Shown: positions 14,115 to 22,797 of the stretch, piece by piece
How the letters are laid out: every line of letters begins with the position of its first letter
Numbering within the stretch: the first letter of the stretch is position 1
Source of the DNA: an uncultured Eubacteriales bacterium
Lineage (GTDB): Bacteria > Bacillota > Clostridia > Lachnospirales > Bianqueaceae
Assembly: GCA_902493345.1 (NCBI GenBank)
Contig: CABUPM010000010.1
Span: 1 to 31,459, forward strand
DNA length: 31,459 nt
Direction: 5' to 3'
Position numbers and translations under genes: made by a program
The notes under the pieces: model-generated
The model's database searches: none
Seen by the model: the letters and a program-made list of their open reading frames with translations, nothing else
What the model was told of the DNA's origin: nothing

Positions 14115-14660
14115 ATGCAACACAAACAACTTGTCAACTGGATTCTGGCCGCATTATTTCTGGCGCTCTGCCTGGTACTTCCCTTTTTGACGGGACAAAT
14201 TCCGCAGATCGGAAGCGCTATCTCTCCCATGCACATTCCCGTCCTCCTGTGCGGTTTTATCTGCGGCTGGCCGTATGCTTTATTGGTAGGATTTATCGCG
14301 CCGCTTCTGCGGAGTCTCCTGTTCGGCATGCCTCCCTTCCCGGCGGTGGCTCTTCCGATGGCTTTTGAGCTTGCTGCTTACGGCTTTTTCAGCGGTCTTT
14401 TCTATAAGCTTCTGAAGGGAAAGCTGGGAGATACGGTAAGAGTCTATATTACGTTGATTCTGGCTATGCTCCTGGGAAGAGTGGTATGGGGCATTGCCAA
14501 ATATATTCTGGCTCTGCTGACCGGTTCCGCCTTTACCTTTGAGATGTTCATGGCTGGCGCCTTTATTAACGCCGTACCGGCATTGATCCTGCATATCGTA
14601 CTGATTCCGCTGATCATCATTGCCCTGCAGAAGGCCCATAAAATGCCCAATGAACACTGA
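14115..14660 (+). CDS. ECF transporter S component (substrate unidentified)
   Basis: 181 residues from the ATG at 14115 (MQHKQLVNWILAAL), with AAAGGAG 8 bp upstream. About six membrane segments are predicted. MHIPVLLCGFICGWPYALLVG near residue 40 and APLLRSLLFGMPPFPAVALP follow the pattern of the ECF_trnsprt family of vitamin-type S components. S components bind the vitamin or precursor outside and work with a shared EcfT-EcfA1-EcfA2 module, which is not in this window, so it must be encoded elsewhere (group II arrangement). The overlapping downstream kinase gene and the regulated leader suggest uptake followed by phosphorylation of the same compound. A vitamin or nucleoside-like compound is possible, but the sequence does not settle which. 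Confidence 0.85.
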   Translation: MQHKQLVNWILAALFLALCLVLPFLTGQIPQIGSAISPMHIPVLLCGFICGWPYALLVGFIAPLLRSLLFGMPPFPAVALPMAFELAAYGFFSGLFYKLLKGKLGDTVRVYITLILAMLLGRVVWGIAKYILALLTGSAFTFEMFMAGAFINAVPALILHIVLIPLIIIALQKAHKMPNEH

Positions 14661-15645
14661 TCTGAAGGAAATTCTGCAAAAACATCGCGCAAGGTATCCT
14701 AAGATGCTTCTGCAAGATGAAATCAAACTCATCTATCAGCATATCCTGGGCGCCGGGCATATGATCGCCTCTCCGGAGGCCTCTCTCTCTTATCTGAAGA
14801 GCGAGATGGCCCAGGGTCCTTTCCCGGCAGCGGAAGGGATAGAAGATATCGGGAACGGCCGTGTCCGTCTGTACCTTTCTGAGGTACTGGAGCGTTCTTA
14901 CCTGCCGGAGCTGATCAATCAGATCTTTGTCTTTTGCGCCAATCGTCCGCATCCAAATCTGTCGCTGCAAGAAGCCCTTCAGGTCCTGGAACCTTCTCCG
15001 GAGCTTGACGCTTACATCGCTTCCGGAATGCCTTCGGTTCACCACAGCGATGTATACCGTACCTATTACCATCCGGCCTACCGGGTGATCGATGCCGACT
15101 GCGCGCGGATTCTTCCGCTGCTGGACGCGCTTTACCGAGCCCCCAAGCCGTTGGTTCTGGCCATTGACGGTATGTGCGGCTCCGGCAAAACGACACTGGC
15201 TGCTCTCCTGACAGAACTCTTTTCCTGCTCTGTCATCCATATGGACGATTTCTTTTTACCCTTTGAGATGCGTACCCCGGAACGTCTGGCCCAGCCAGGC
15301 GGAAATATTCATTATGAACGGATTCTGGCCGAGGTACTGCCTCACCTGGGAACCGCGTTTGACTACGCGGCCTTTCAGTGCAGCGATGGTTCTCATCGTA
15401 TCTGCCATATTGATCCTGCGGATATCCTGATTCTCGAAGGTTCTTACAGTCTGCATCCGGCATTACGCCATGCCGCGGATCTCTCCGTATTTCTCCGGAT
15501 CTCTCCGGAAGAACAGCTAAAAAGGATCGAGGCGCGTGAGGGCGCCGCGGCGCTAAATGCGTTTCAGACACGATGGATCCCCCTGGAAAACAGATATTTT
15601 GAGACATATCATATTGCGGATCACGCCGATTTCATTTTTGAATAA
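14650..15645 (+). CDS. Two-domain protein: uncharacterised N-terminal domain plus uridine-kinase-like P-loop kinase
   Basis: 331 residues from the ATG at 14650, which overlaps the S-component gene by 11 bp; the longer frame from 14620 lies inside that gene. Residues 1 to about 160 form a domain I cannot name, with KMLLQDEIKLIYQHILGAGH, IEDIGNGRVRLYLSEVL and SVHHSDVYRTYYHPAYRV as its most conserved-looking parts. From about residue 170 there is a P-loop kinase: VLAIDGMCGSGKTTLA (Walker A), VIHMDDFFLP (the DDF motif of uridine and pantothenate kinases), ILILEGSYSLHP and FLRISPEEQLKRIEARE (lid). It probably phosphorylates a small molecule, perhaps the one imported by the S component. Translational coupling supports a joint pathway. 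Its exact substrate is unknown. Confidence 0.82.
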   Translation: MNTDLKEILQKHRARYPKMLLQDEIKLIYQHILGAGHMIASPEASLSYLKSEMAQGPFPAAEGIEDIGNGRVRLYLSEVLERSYLPELINQIFVFCANRPHPNLSLQEALQVLEPSPELDAYIASGMPSVHHSDVYRTYYHPAYRVIDADCARILPLLDALYRAPKPLVLAIDGMCGSGKTTLAALLTELFSCSVIHMDDFFLPFEMRTPERLAQPGGNIHYERILAEVLPHLGTAFDYAAFQCSDGSHRICHIDPADILILEGSYSLHPALRHAADLSVFLRISPEEQLKRIEAREGAAALNAFQTRWIPLENRYFETYHIADHADFIFE

Positions 15646-15650
15646 AACCC

Positions 15651-15686
15651 AGTAAGGGGGCAAGACTTCTGTCTTGCCCCCTTACT
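15651..15686. terminator. Strong hairpin between convergent genes
   Basis: A 15-bp perfect GC-rich stem (AGTAAGGGGGCAAGA at 15651-15665 and its complement at 15672-15686) has a 6-nt loop. The plus side lacks a T tract. The minus side continues GGGTTTTATT, so it serves best for the minus-strand operon ending at 15693, though the stem alone may stop both. Confidence 0.78.
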
Positions 15687-15692
15687 ATAGAA

Positions 15693-16130
15693 TCACAATT
15701 CTTCCGGAGGGACTTCCATATCGAGTCCCTCCGGGCATTCTCCATGGGTTCCCGGATGCGGTTTTCCGGTACTTCCGTACATCTCCCGACCCTCTACTCC
15801 ATATTTTCTGCGTTCTTTTTCAATCAATTCCGAGAGGAAATTCCGCACATCTTCCGGATATCGAATATTGACCAGATGCTGGCATGGCGTCGCGTCGGCC
15901 TGTACTTTGAGAATGATGGTTCCTGTACCGAAAATTCTTTGTCCCAAGGTCTTATGCATGGATATATCCGTAATCCGGTAAAGGAGCGTTTCATCATAGG
16001 TCGTGGATAAAAATCCCCTCTTGATATACAGTCTTCCGCCCTGCACCGTATACTTGGTAAAACTAAACGGAAACCACATATGATGCTTACGATCCTGCCA
16101 TAGAATCTCATTGGCTTCCTGCTCGCTCAT
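15693..16130 (-). CDS. Bacterial PH-domain protein
   Basis: 145 residues, with no signal peptide or membrane helix. Residues 5 to about 110 resemble the bacterial PH (bPH/YdbS-type) fold: FPFSFTKYTVQGGRLYIKRGFLSTTYDETLLYRITDI, then the GTGTIILKV strand and a closing helix DVRNFLSELIEKERRKYG. The last 30 residues are a Pro/Gly-rich tail (STGKPHPGTHGECPEGLD). Most bPH proteins have membrane anchors next to the domain; this one does not. Function unknown. The ATG is preceded by GAGGGAG and lies 12 bp after the GH127 stop, so it is the last gene of that transcript. Confidence 0.78.
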   Translation of the reverse strand: MSEQEANEILWQDRKHHMWFPFSFTKYTVQGGRLYIKRGFLSTTYDETLLYRITDISMHKTLGQRIFGTGTIILKVQADATPCQHLVNIRYPEDVRNFLSELIEKERRKYGVEGREMYGSTGKPHPGTHGECPEGLDMEVPPEEL

Positions 16131-16142
16131 ATTGCTCCCTCC

Positions 16143-18098
16143 TCAGTGCCGATAACGAACCGGCATCCAGATTTTCATCTCTCCGTCCCGGCTCCGGTTA
16201 TCCCACGCGTAGTATGGAACCAAGCGAACCGAAATTGTACTGGTTTTCTCCGGCTTATAAGTACGGTATAAGCTGTTTCCCATAGGCTCTCGAAGCAGGG
16301 CCTGTGTCCGCAGAGCCAGAAGCCTTCTGCCGGTAATCTCCGCCTCTTCTGTCTCAAATTCCGTGTCAGCATCCAGAACTACACGGTCCAGCGTATCGAC
16401 TTCGGCATCCGGTGTCTCCATACAATACACCAGCGGTCCGCGCTCCACCGCAACCTGTCCGGCACACTCCTCCACCATCGGATGTGCCTCGGTCATACGT
16501 GCCGGCATATCCAACACGATCTTTACAACCATATCTCTCGGAGAATCTACCATAAGCTCCAGATATGTACCGGAATCCTTTTCGGAAAGTTCCATCTTCT
16601 TGCCCTGATACTCTACATATCCGCTCTGCACCCATCCGGGAATCCGGACCATCAGCCGGAAAGCCTGGTCTCCACGGACCTCTCCCGCTCTTAGTACAAT
16701 GGTTCCGTCATAGGGGTACCCCGTCTCCTGCCGCATCGTAAAGTCTGCGCCGTTCTCCAACGCGACCTGCGCCTCACAGTCTCCATAGATTCCAGTCCAT
16801 ACCGCATCCTTAGAAAATACATAGGCATACCACGCGGACTCCGCAATCGTCCGCATCAGGTTGGGAGGACAGCAGAAACTGCTGATCACTCCGGTACGGT
16901 GCAGCGGCCAGCACAGCTCATAATCCAGCTGCTTGGCCCGGCGGAGCATGTTCTCATAGAAAAATTCTTTTCCTTCCAGACTGATTGCCGCAAGCGCTAC
17001 ATTCAGCATCGTCCGTTCAATCAGATCAAAATAGACCGCTTCCGGATGCAAAAGGAACATCCGGTAATTCCAGAAGATATTGCCCAGTGCCGCGCAGGTC
17101 TCATTATAAGCGGTTACATTCGGAAGCTGATATTCGTATCCAAAAGCCTGGTGCATCTTCTGATCGTGCCAGAAATTGCCGTATGGGGACACACCATTAT
17201 ACAGCGCTCCGACACCGCCGGTTATATAGAGCTTTTTCTGTACACAGCTGGCCCATACCTTATCCAGCATTGTCCGCAGCGCCTCTTCTCCGGTTTCCGC
17301 GTAAAGGTCCGCTACGCCCGCGTAAAGATAGGTGGAGCGCACAGCATGTCCTACGATCTTTTCATGGGTCCGCAATGGGATCCGGTCCTGATTGTCATCC
17401 AGGCCGTTCTTCACGGAATCCCGCAGGTTGATCGACAGCTCGGCCAATTTCAGATATTCCTGATTGCCGCTTGTGCGGTACATATCGATGAGTCCCATAT
17501 AATGGGACGGACACACGGCCGTCTTGACCTCTCCCGTTCTGGCCGCTTCCTCATACAGATTCTTCAGGTACTGCGCTGCCTTCTCCGCGATCTCCATAAA
17601 ATTGGTCTTGCCCGTCATCTTATAATGCAGGCAGGCCGCTGTCAGCAGATGCCCGATATTATAGACCTCAAAGTCATTGATATCTCCCTGGCGGGATACG
17701 CCGTTGCCCTGACGTTCTCCGATGATCTGTTTCGTTGAAATATATCCGTCCGGGAGCTGCGCCTTGCCGATCAACTCAATATAACTGTCTATCTCCTGCA
17801 GCAGCTTCTCGTCATGATTGGCGGCCGCAATATAACTGGCGCCTTCCATCCACTTATAAAAATCTCCGTCTCCAAAAGGCGTTCCTTTAAAAGAACCCTC
17901 CTGAAGTCCTGCGGCGATTCGAAAATTCTCTACCACATGAAAAATCTTCGGATCCTCAAAAAGGGAGCGGATAAATTCAACCGTCTCCTGCGCACAGGTA
18001 TCATATCGTTCCTTCCATAATCCTCCTGTCCAATGGTTCTGCAAAGGCTCCATCGGCCTTGCTGCAGCGTAAGGACTTTTGACTTGACACTTTTCCAT
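16143..18098 (-). CDS. GH127 family beta-L-arabinofuranosidase-like protein (DUF1680)
   Basis: 651 residues, typical family length, no signal peptide, so cytosolic. The all-helical (alpha/alpha)6 barrel covers about residues 20-440. The zinc and catalytic cluster is seen as AYNETC (Glu333, Cys335) and SSFCCPPN (Cys409, Cys410), matching the Glu-Cys-Cys-Cys zinc site and cysteine nucleophile of Bifidobacterium HypBA1. The position of HypBA1's acid/base glutamate (GEAF) reads HQAFG here, so it is Gln317. The C-terminal part is beta-rich. Likely role: release of L-arabinofuranose or a related sugar from imported plant oligosaccharides. GGGAGG stands before the ATG, 13 bp after the trkH stop. No sugar importer or arabinose pathway gene is next to it, which is odd for this family. 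Confidence 0.87.
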   Translation of the reverse strand: MEKCQVKSPYAAARPMEPLQNHWTGGLWKERYDTCAQETVEFIRSLFEDPKIFHVVENFRIAAGLQEGSFKGTPFGDGDFYKWMEGASYIAAANHDEKLLQEIDSYIELIGKAQLPDGYISTKQIIGERQGNGVSRQGDINDFEVYNIGHLLTAACLHYKMTGKTNFMEIAEKAAQYLKNLYEEAARTGEVKTAVCPSHYMGLIDMYRTSGNQEYLKLAELSINLRDSVKNGLDDNQDRIPLRTHEKIVGHAVRSTYLYAGVADLYAETGEEALRTMLDKVWASCVQKKLYITGGVGALYNGVSPYGNFWHDQKMHQAFGYEYQLPNVTAYNETCAALGNIFWNYRMFLLHPEAVYFDLIERTMLNVALAAISLEGKEFFYENMLRRAKQLDYELCWPLHRTGVISSFCCPPNLMRTIAESAWYAYVFSKDAVWTGIYGDCEAQVALENGADFTMRQETGYPYDGTIVLRAGEVRGDQAFRLMVRIPGWVQSGYVEYQGKKMELSEKDSGTYLELMVDSPRDMVVKIVLDMPARMTEAHPMVEECAGQVAVERGPLVYCMETPDAEVDTLDRVVLDADTEFETEEAEITGRRLLALRTQALLREPMGNSLYRTYKPEKTSTISVRLVPYYAWDNRSRDGEMKIWMPVRYRH

Positions 18099-18111
18099 AG
18101 CGGGCCTCCCA

Positions 18112-19584
18112 TCATGTTTTATTTTTTATAATCCGCATTCTCTGCGCCGCGTCCTTCCAGATGGACGGATGAAACAGGAGCAGCAGCGGAAAGAGTTCCA
18201 ACCTGCCTGCCAACATATCAAATATCAACACCAACTTGGAAAATGGTGAAAACAGGGCAAAATTCTGTGTCGGTCCTACAAGCTCCAACCCTGGACCAAT
18301 ATTGTTCAGCGTTGTCGCCACAGCCGAGAAATTCGTGACGAGATCATATCCTTCTAATGAAATCAAAAACACGGACATCACAAAGATTATAACCAGAGTG
18401 ATCAGATATACATTGATCGAACGAATGATTTCCGGACTGACCTGTTTATCATCGATCTTGACATTCTGGATACTCTTGGGATGAATATAGGTACGCAGTT
18501 CTCTGCATACCGCCTTAATCGTAATGATAACTCTGGATACCTTGATACCACCGCCGGTACTGCCGGCACAGGCTCCGATAAACATCAGCGTGAGAAGAAT
18601 CCATTTGCTGGAGGGAGACCACAAATTAAAGTCCGTCGTAGAAAATCCTGTCGTCGTGATGATCGAAGACACCTGAAAGACCGCATGCGTCAGAGATTCA
18701 AATACCGTAGGATAGAGACGGACGATATCCGCGAAAATCAAGGCCGAAGCTCCGACAATCAGGATAAAATACCAGCGGACTTCCTCCATCGTAAACGCCT
18801 TACGGAAACGCCGAAACAGCAACAGATAATACGCGTTGAAATTCACGCCGAAGAGGATCATAAAGATCGTAACAACCCATTGGCAATAGGGCGAATACCC
18901 TCCCAGACTGCTGTTTTTAATGCCAAAGCCGCCAGTTCCGGCCGTGCCGAAAGTATGAGTGATCGCGTCAAAAGCCGGCATTCCTCCTGCCAGAAGCAGG
19001 ACAAACTCGATCAGCGTCATGATAATATAGATCAGATACAGAATCTGCGCTGTATACTTCATCTTGGGCCGCAGCTTCTCTACCACGGGACCCGGGCTCT
19101 CCGCCCGCATCAGATTGATATTGGAACCGCCGCTGAGCGGAACGATGGCAAGCAAGAATACCAAAACTCCCATACCGCCGATCCAGTTGGTAAAATTTCT
19201 CCAGAAAAGCGATGTATAGGACACTGCTTCTACATCTCTGAGAATACTGGCGCCGGTCGTCGTAAAGCCGGAGACCGTCTCAAAGAGCGCATCCACAAAG
19301 GAGGGAATCTCACCGGTCATAATAAAAGGAAGTCCCCCCACCAGACTCATAAGAATCCAGCTTAGAGAAGTCGCGATACAGCCTTCCTTCAGATAAAAAA
19401 CATTTCTCTCCGGCTTTTTTCGGCTCAGAAGCGTTCCTGTCAGAGCTGCGGCAACCCCGATAAATAAGTAGGCAAAGCCTTCTCCCTCGTGGTAAATAAG
19501 TCCCACCAGTACAGGCATCGCCATAAACGCTCCTTCGATCCGCAGGACATGCCCTAAAATATACAGGATCATCGAATAGTTCAT
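18112..19584 (-). CDS. trkH: Potassium uptake channel subunit TrkH
   Basis: 490 residues with about 10-12 membrane segments. The four pore-loop repeats that build the K+ filter are visible: SGFTTTGAS near residue 105, FGTAGTGGFG near 215, SSIITTTGFS near 310 and TTLNNIGPGL near 425. TrkH/KtrB-type proteins pass K+ (and H+ or Na+) across the membrane and are gated by the RCK protein TrkA. The start codon overlaps the trkA stop by 4 bp (ATGA), so the two subunits are translated in balance. The C-terminal GRLELFPLLLLFHPSIW is typical of the family. Confidence 0.95.
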   Translation of the reverse strand: MNYSMILYILGHVLRIEGAFMAMPVLVGLIYHEGEGFAYLFIGVAAALTGTLLSRKKPERNVFYLKEGCIATSLSWILMSLVGGLPFIMTGEIPSFVDALFETVSGFTTTGASILRDVEAVSYTSLFWRNFTNWIGGMGVLVFLLAIVPLSGGSNINLMRAESPGPVVEKLRPKMKYTAQILYLIYIIMTLIEFVLLLAGGMPAFDAITHTFGTAGTGGFGIKNSSLGGYSPYCQWVVTIFMILFGVNFNAYYLLLFRRFRKAFTMEEVRWYFILIVGASALIFADIVRLYPTVFESLTHAVFQVSSIITTTGFSTTDFNLWSPSSKWILLTLMFIGACAGSTGGGIKVSRVIITIKAVCRELRTYIHPKSIQNVKIDDKQVSPEIIRSINVYLITLVIIFVMSVFLISLEGYDLVTNFSAVATTLNNIGPGLELVGPTQNFALFSPFSKLVLIFDMLAGRLELFPLLLLFHPSIWKDAAQRMRIIKNKT

Positions 19585-20981
19585 CGTGTTTCCCTCAGAA
19601 TATCCTTGAGATCATGAAATCCGGTATGCGTCGTTACGATCATAACCGTATCTCCCTTTAGTATACAATCCCGGCCGCTAGGAATAATAATACTGCCATT
19701 CCGATTGATAAAGGCAATCAAAAGGTCGGACTTTAGCTGCAGATCTGTCAGGGATATTCCTGTAACCTCGGACTCCTCATCCACGCGGAACTCGATCGCT
19801 TCTACGCGGTGATCAAACATATGGTAGAGGGTTTCAATATTGCTGTTCATGGAATTCTTTTTTGCTCTGGCATACGCAATGATCGCCTCCGACGTGATAT
19901 ACCGCGGATAGATGACACTGCCCAGATCCAGCCGATTGATCACGCTATTGAAGGTGATGCGATTGATCTTGGTAATCACCTTGGCCCTGGATACCTGTCT
20001 GGCATACAATGTAAGCAGGATATTCTCTTCATCAATTCCTGTCAATGGAACAAAGGAATCCGCATATTCAATTCCTTCCTCTTTGAGCAGTTCCTCATTG
20101 GAGCCGTCTCCGTTGATGATCACGGCATGCGGCAGCAGAACGCTCAACTCCTCGCAGCGTTCTCTGTCGTTCTCGATGATTTTGACATCGATCCCCGACT
20201 GCAGAAGCTGTCTGGCGAGGTAATACGCGGCTTTTCCGCCTCCGATAATCATCGTATTTTTGACCTGACTTGTATTGAATCCGATTTTTTCCAAAAAAGG
20301 ACGTGCCGTATTTCGAGGCGCTACAAAGGAAATGGTATCTCCGTGCTCCATTCGAAAGCTTCCGGAAGGAATATAGATTCTCCCTTCCCGTTCCACAGCG
20401 CAGATCAGGATATTCTCCGCAAACTTCCCGCCCAGATAGGCAATGCTCATCCCGTCCAGAACATTATTCTTGGGAATCTTAAACTTAATCATTTCTGCCT
20501 GCCCATGCGCAAATGAATTGACCTCCAGGGCACTGGGAAGATACAGAATCCGCGCCGCCTCCCGTGCTGCCTCAAGTTCCGGATTGATGATCATTGTCAG
20601 GCCCAGCTTCTCCCGAAGATACCCCACTTCCTTGCTGTAATCCGGTGTGCGGACTCTTGCGATCGCCGCGCAGTTTCCGACCCGCTTCGCCACCGTGCAG
20701 CACAAGAGATTGAGTTCGTCCGACTCCGTCACCGCAATGATGAGATCCGTCTGTTCAATCCCGGCTTCCATCTGCACACTGTAGCTCGCGCCGTTACCGA
20801 CAATCCCCATCACATCGTAATGATCGCTTAACTCCTGTACTTTGGCTGGGTTTTTATCGATGATCGTAATATCGTTACTCTCCTGACTCAGCTGCTCCAC
20901 CAGCGCGGAACCTACTTTGCCGCAGCCGACAATAATGATGTTCAGTCCCTTTTTCTCCGCGTTCTTTGAGGTATGAAACAT
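19581..20981 (-). CDS. trkA: Trk potassium transporter peripheral NAD-binding subunit TrkA
   Basis: 466 residues arranged as two tandem RCK units, each an N-domain plus a C-domain. The first has NIIIVGCGKVGSALVEQL near residue 14 (Rossmann GxGxxG) and GNGASYSVQMEAGI. The second has TMIIGGGKAAYYLARQL near residue 240 and NGDGSNEELLKEEGI. Each ends in a TrkA-C domain, the last with IPSGRDCILKGDTVMIVT. TrkA binds NAD(H) or nucleotides in the cytosol and gates TrkH, encoded immediately downstream. GAGGAG precedes the ATG. degV lies 55 bp upstream with a terminator between, and I see no obvious own promoter in the gap. Expression must come from read-through or a promoter inside degV. Confidence 0.95.
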   Translation of the reverse strand: MFHTSKNAEKKGLNIIIVGCGKVGSALVEQLSQESNDITIIDKNPAKVQELSDHYDVMGIVGNGASYSVQMEAGIEQTDLIIAVTESDELNLLCCTVAKRVGNCAAIARVRTPDYSKEVGYLREKLGLTMIINPELEAAREAARILYLPSALEVNSFAHGQAEMIKFKIPKNNVLDGMSIAYLGGKFAENILICAVEREGRIYIPSGSFRMEHGDTISFVAPRNTARPFLEKIGFNTSQVKNTMIIGGGKAAYYLARQLLQSGIDVKIIENDRERCEELSVLLPHAVIINGDGSNEELLKEEGIEYADSFVPLTGIDEENILLTLYARQVSRAKVITKINRITFNSVINRLDLGSVIYPRYITSEAIIAYARAKKNSMNSNIETLYHMFDHRVEAIEFRVDEESEVTGISLTDLQLKSDLLIAFINRNGSIIIPSGRDCILKGDTVMIVTTHTGFHDLKDILRETR

Positions 20982-21002
20982 AAGTATACCGCTCCTCTAC
21001 AT

Positions 21003-21029
21003 AAAAAGGGCGTGACATAAGACACACCC
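21003..21029 (-). terminator. Terminator between degV and trkA
   Basis: On the minus strand GGGTGTG (21023-21029), an 8-nt loop and CACGCCC (21008-21014), with one G-U pair, are followed by TTTTTAT. The trkA ribosome binding site starts just after it. Confidence 0.75.
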
Positions 21030-21036
21030 GATCCAT

Positions 21037-21912
21037 TCAAAACCGTACTTTTCTTGTATACGCCACAGCCAGAGCCCCGGGTCCGATATGACAGGATACG
21101 CTGAGCGACAGCCGATCGACATAGATCTCCCCGCAGCCCAGAAACATCTCCTGCATCTGCTGCTTCAGATCCATCGCTTCCTCTTCATTACAGGTATGCG
21201 CGATCTGAAAATGAATATCATCTACATCGACTTCTCCGCCGGATGTATGTTCAATATCATTTTTGAGCGCGTTCAGCATCAACGACTTCGCCTGCTGCAC
21301 TGTTCTGGCCTTTGCGAAGGCATCGAGTCTCTCCCCATGGATCTGCAGCACCGGTTTGATTCGGAACAATGTTCCCAATGCCGCTGCCGCCGGGGTAATC
21401 CGCCCACCCTTACGGAGGTATTTGAGCGTATCCACCATGATATAGATTCCGCTCTCCAGACGGACTCTCTCCAGAAACTCCCGGATCTCGGACGCACTCA
21501 TACCACGCTCTCTCATCTCCAGGGCATCCAGTACCGACCGGCGCTGCGTCACGCTGATCCGCTGGTTATTGACGACCTGTACTCTGCCCCCGTATTCTTC
21601 CGCAAGCATGACCGCCGTCTGACAGGAACCGCTGAGCCCGCTGGACATCGGGATATGCACAACTTCATCATATTCCTGTAAAAGGCGCTCCCATAATGCC
21701 GTCACCGATTCCGGAGAAGGCTGTGATGTTATAATATCGACATCCTGCGCCAGTTTTTCGTAGAATTGCTCCTGCGTCAGGTTGATGTCTTCATAAAACG
21801 TCTGCCCTGCCACATCAAATGGCATGGGGACTACGGATATTCCCAATTCTTCTGCCTGTTGCTGCGTTATTCCGCTATTACTGTCCGTTACGACTGCAAC
21901 CTTTTTATTCAT
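21037..21912 (-). CDS. DegV family fatty-acid-binding protein
   Basis: 291 residues, full length. VAVVTDSNSGITQQQAEELG opens the fold, followed by SQPSPESV near residue 63 and HIPMSSGLSGSCQTA near 88 (the Ser contacts the lipid head group in known structures). VDTLKYLRKGGRITPAAAALG is near residue 160 and IGPGALAVAYT lies at the C-terminus. DegV/FakB proteins bind fatty acids; FakB members present them to the kinase FakA for phosphorylation. fakA is not in the window. AGGATAAAG precedes the ATG, only 5 bp after the stop of the membrane-protein gene, so the two are co-transcribed. Confidence 0.92.
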   Translation of the reverse strand: MNKKVAVVTDSNSGITQQQAEELGISVVPMPFDVAGQTFYEDINLTQEQFYEKLAQDVDIITSQPSPESVTALWERLLQEYDEVVHIPMSSGLSGSCQTAVMLAEEYGGRVQVVNNQRISVTQRRSVLDALEMRERGMSASEIREFLERVRLESGIYIMVDTLKYLRKGGRITPAAAALGTLFRIKPVLQIHGERLDAFAKARTVQQAKSLMLNALKNDIEHTSGGEVDVDDIHFQIAHTCNEEEAMDLKQQMQEMFLGCGEIYVDRLSLSVSCHIGPGALAVAYTRKVRF

Positions 21913-21917
21913 TCTCT

Positions 21918-22742
21918 TTATCCTTTTTCATTTTTTGTCGCTAAAAGCCGCATCTGCTTTCTATACCAGGCAAGTCCCAATGTGATCAACAGCAAAATCG
22001 CGATGCCCACGCCGGATACAATCATTCCCCCCACTTCGGTAAAATGAAAGGTCTGAAGCGATGCCACTGCCAAAACTACACTCATGATCAGATTGATGAG
22101 GATCACATACAGTGAAACTCCGTTTCTGACCTCTCCATCCCGCATCGTAGCACGGATACTCCGTATTGTTCTGCTCATATTGACTGTATAGGCAATGATG
22201 AGTACCGCCGCTGCCGCTGCCGCCAAAAAGAGAATCGTATACAGAATCGCACTGCCCCCGTTCATCTGACCGGTTTTGATCTCCCCCAGCATCCCCAGAA
22301 AAATAATTCCTGTAATCAAAAGGTCGATCAGCGTATAAAAGACACCTTCTAAAATAAAAGCGGCCTGCAGAATCGAAAGTCCGCCCGTTTCCCGGGTCGG
22401 CCCCTGCAATTTGTCTACAGATATTCCAAGCATCATCATTCCCAGAAAACGCAGCACCTCCGGCACGAAGATCAGTACGACCACAACGGGACCCATGGCA
22501 TAGATTCCCTGTGTAACATGAATCAGTATCCCGCTCGGAAGCACGAGCATCTCTTCCATTGTCCGCTGCAGCATGGCAATGTACTGATAAAAAAACGATT
22601 TATCCTGTATGATCAATACAATATTATAAACCGCAGTCAGCATATAGAGTATGACTGTCAGCTTGAATAGCGGTGAAACGATCAGCCGGCGCAGCACCTG
22701 AACGGCAGGCGTCATTCGATTCGAATCGGAAGATTCACTCAT
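21918..22742 (-). CDS. Polytopic membrane protein of unknown function
   Basis: 274 residues with about six hydrophobic segments: LFKLTVILYMLTAVYNIVLI near residue 25, then near 80, 130, 170, 215 and 240. There is a soluble loop around GISVDKLQGPTRETGG and a basic C-terminus (WYRKQMRLLATKNEKG). I do not recognise a family. The gene is the first of a unit with degV, 5 bp apart, transcribed from the promoter at 22798-22826. The AGGGTGG-like site before the ATG is moderate. A role linked to lipid or membrane handling through DegV is only a guess from position. Confidence 0.72.
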   Translation of the reverse strand: MSESSDSNRMTPAVQVLRRLIVSPLFKLTVILYMLTAVYNIVLIIQDKSFFYQYIAMLQRTMEEMLVLPSGILIHVTQGIYAMGPVVVVLIFVPEVLRFLGMMMLGISVDKLQGPTRETGGLSILQAAFILEGVFYTLIDLLITGIIFLGMLGEIKTGQMNGGSAILYTILFLAAAAAAVLIIAYTVNMSRTIRSIRATMRDGEVRNGVSLYVILINLIMSVVLAVASLQTFHFTEVGGMIVSGVGIAILLLITLGLAWYRKQMRLLATKNEKG

Positions 22743-22797
22743 TTTCTTACCACCCTTTCTGTGACAGACTCATCACCATACACGGCTCATAAACTAT

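Noticed and set aside
16899..17738. 279-residue plus-strand frame opposite the GH127 gene
   Set aside because: No motif or start site; GH127 coding on the other strand is unambiguous.
19809..20516. 235-residue plus-strand frame opposite trkA
   Set aside because: Antisense to two well-conserved RCK domains, no ribosome binding site and no recognisable motif.
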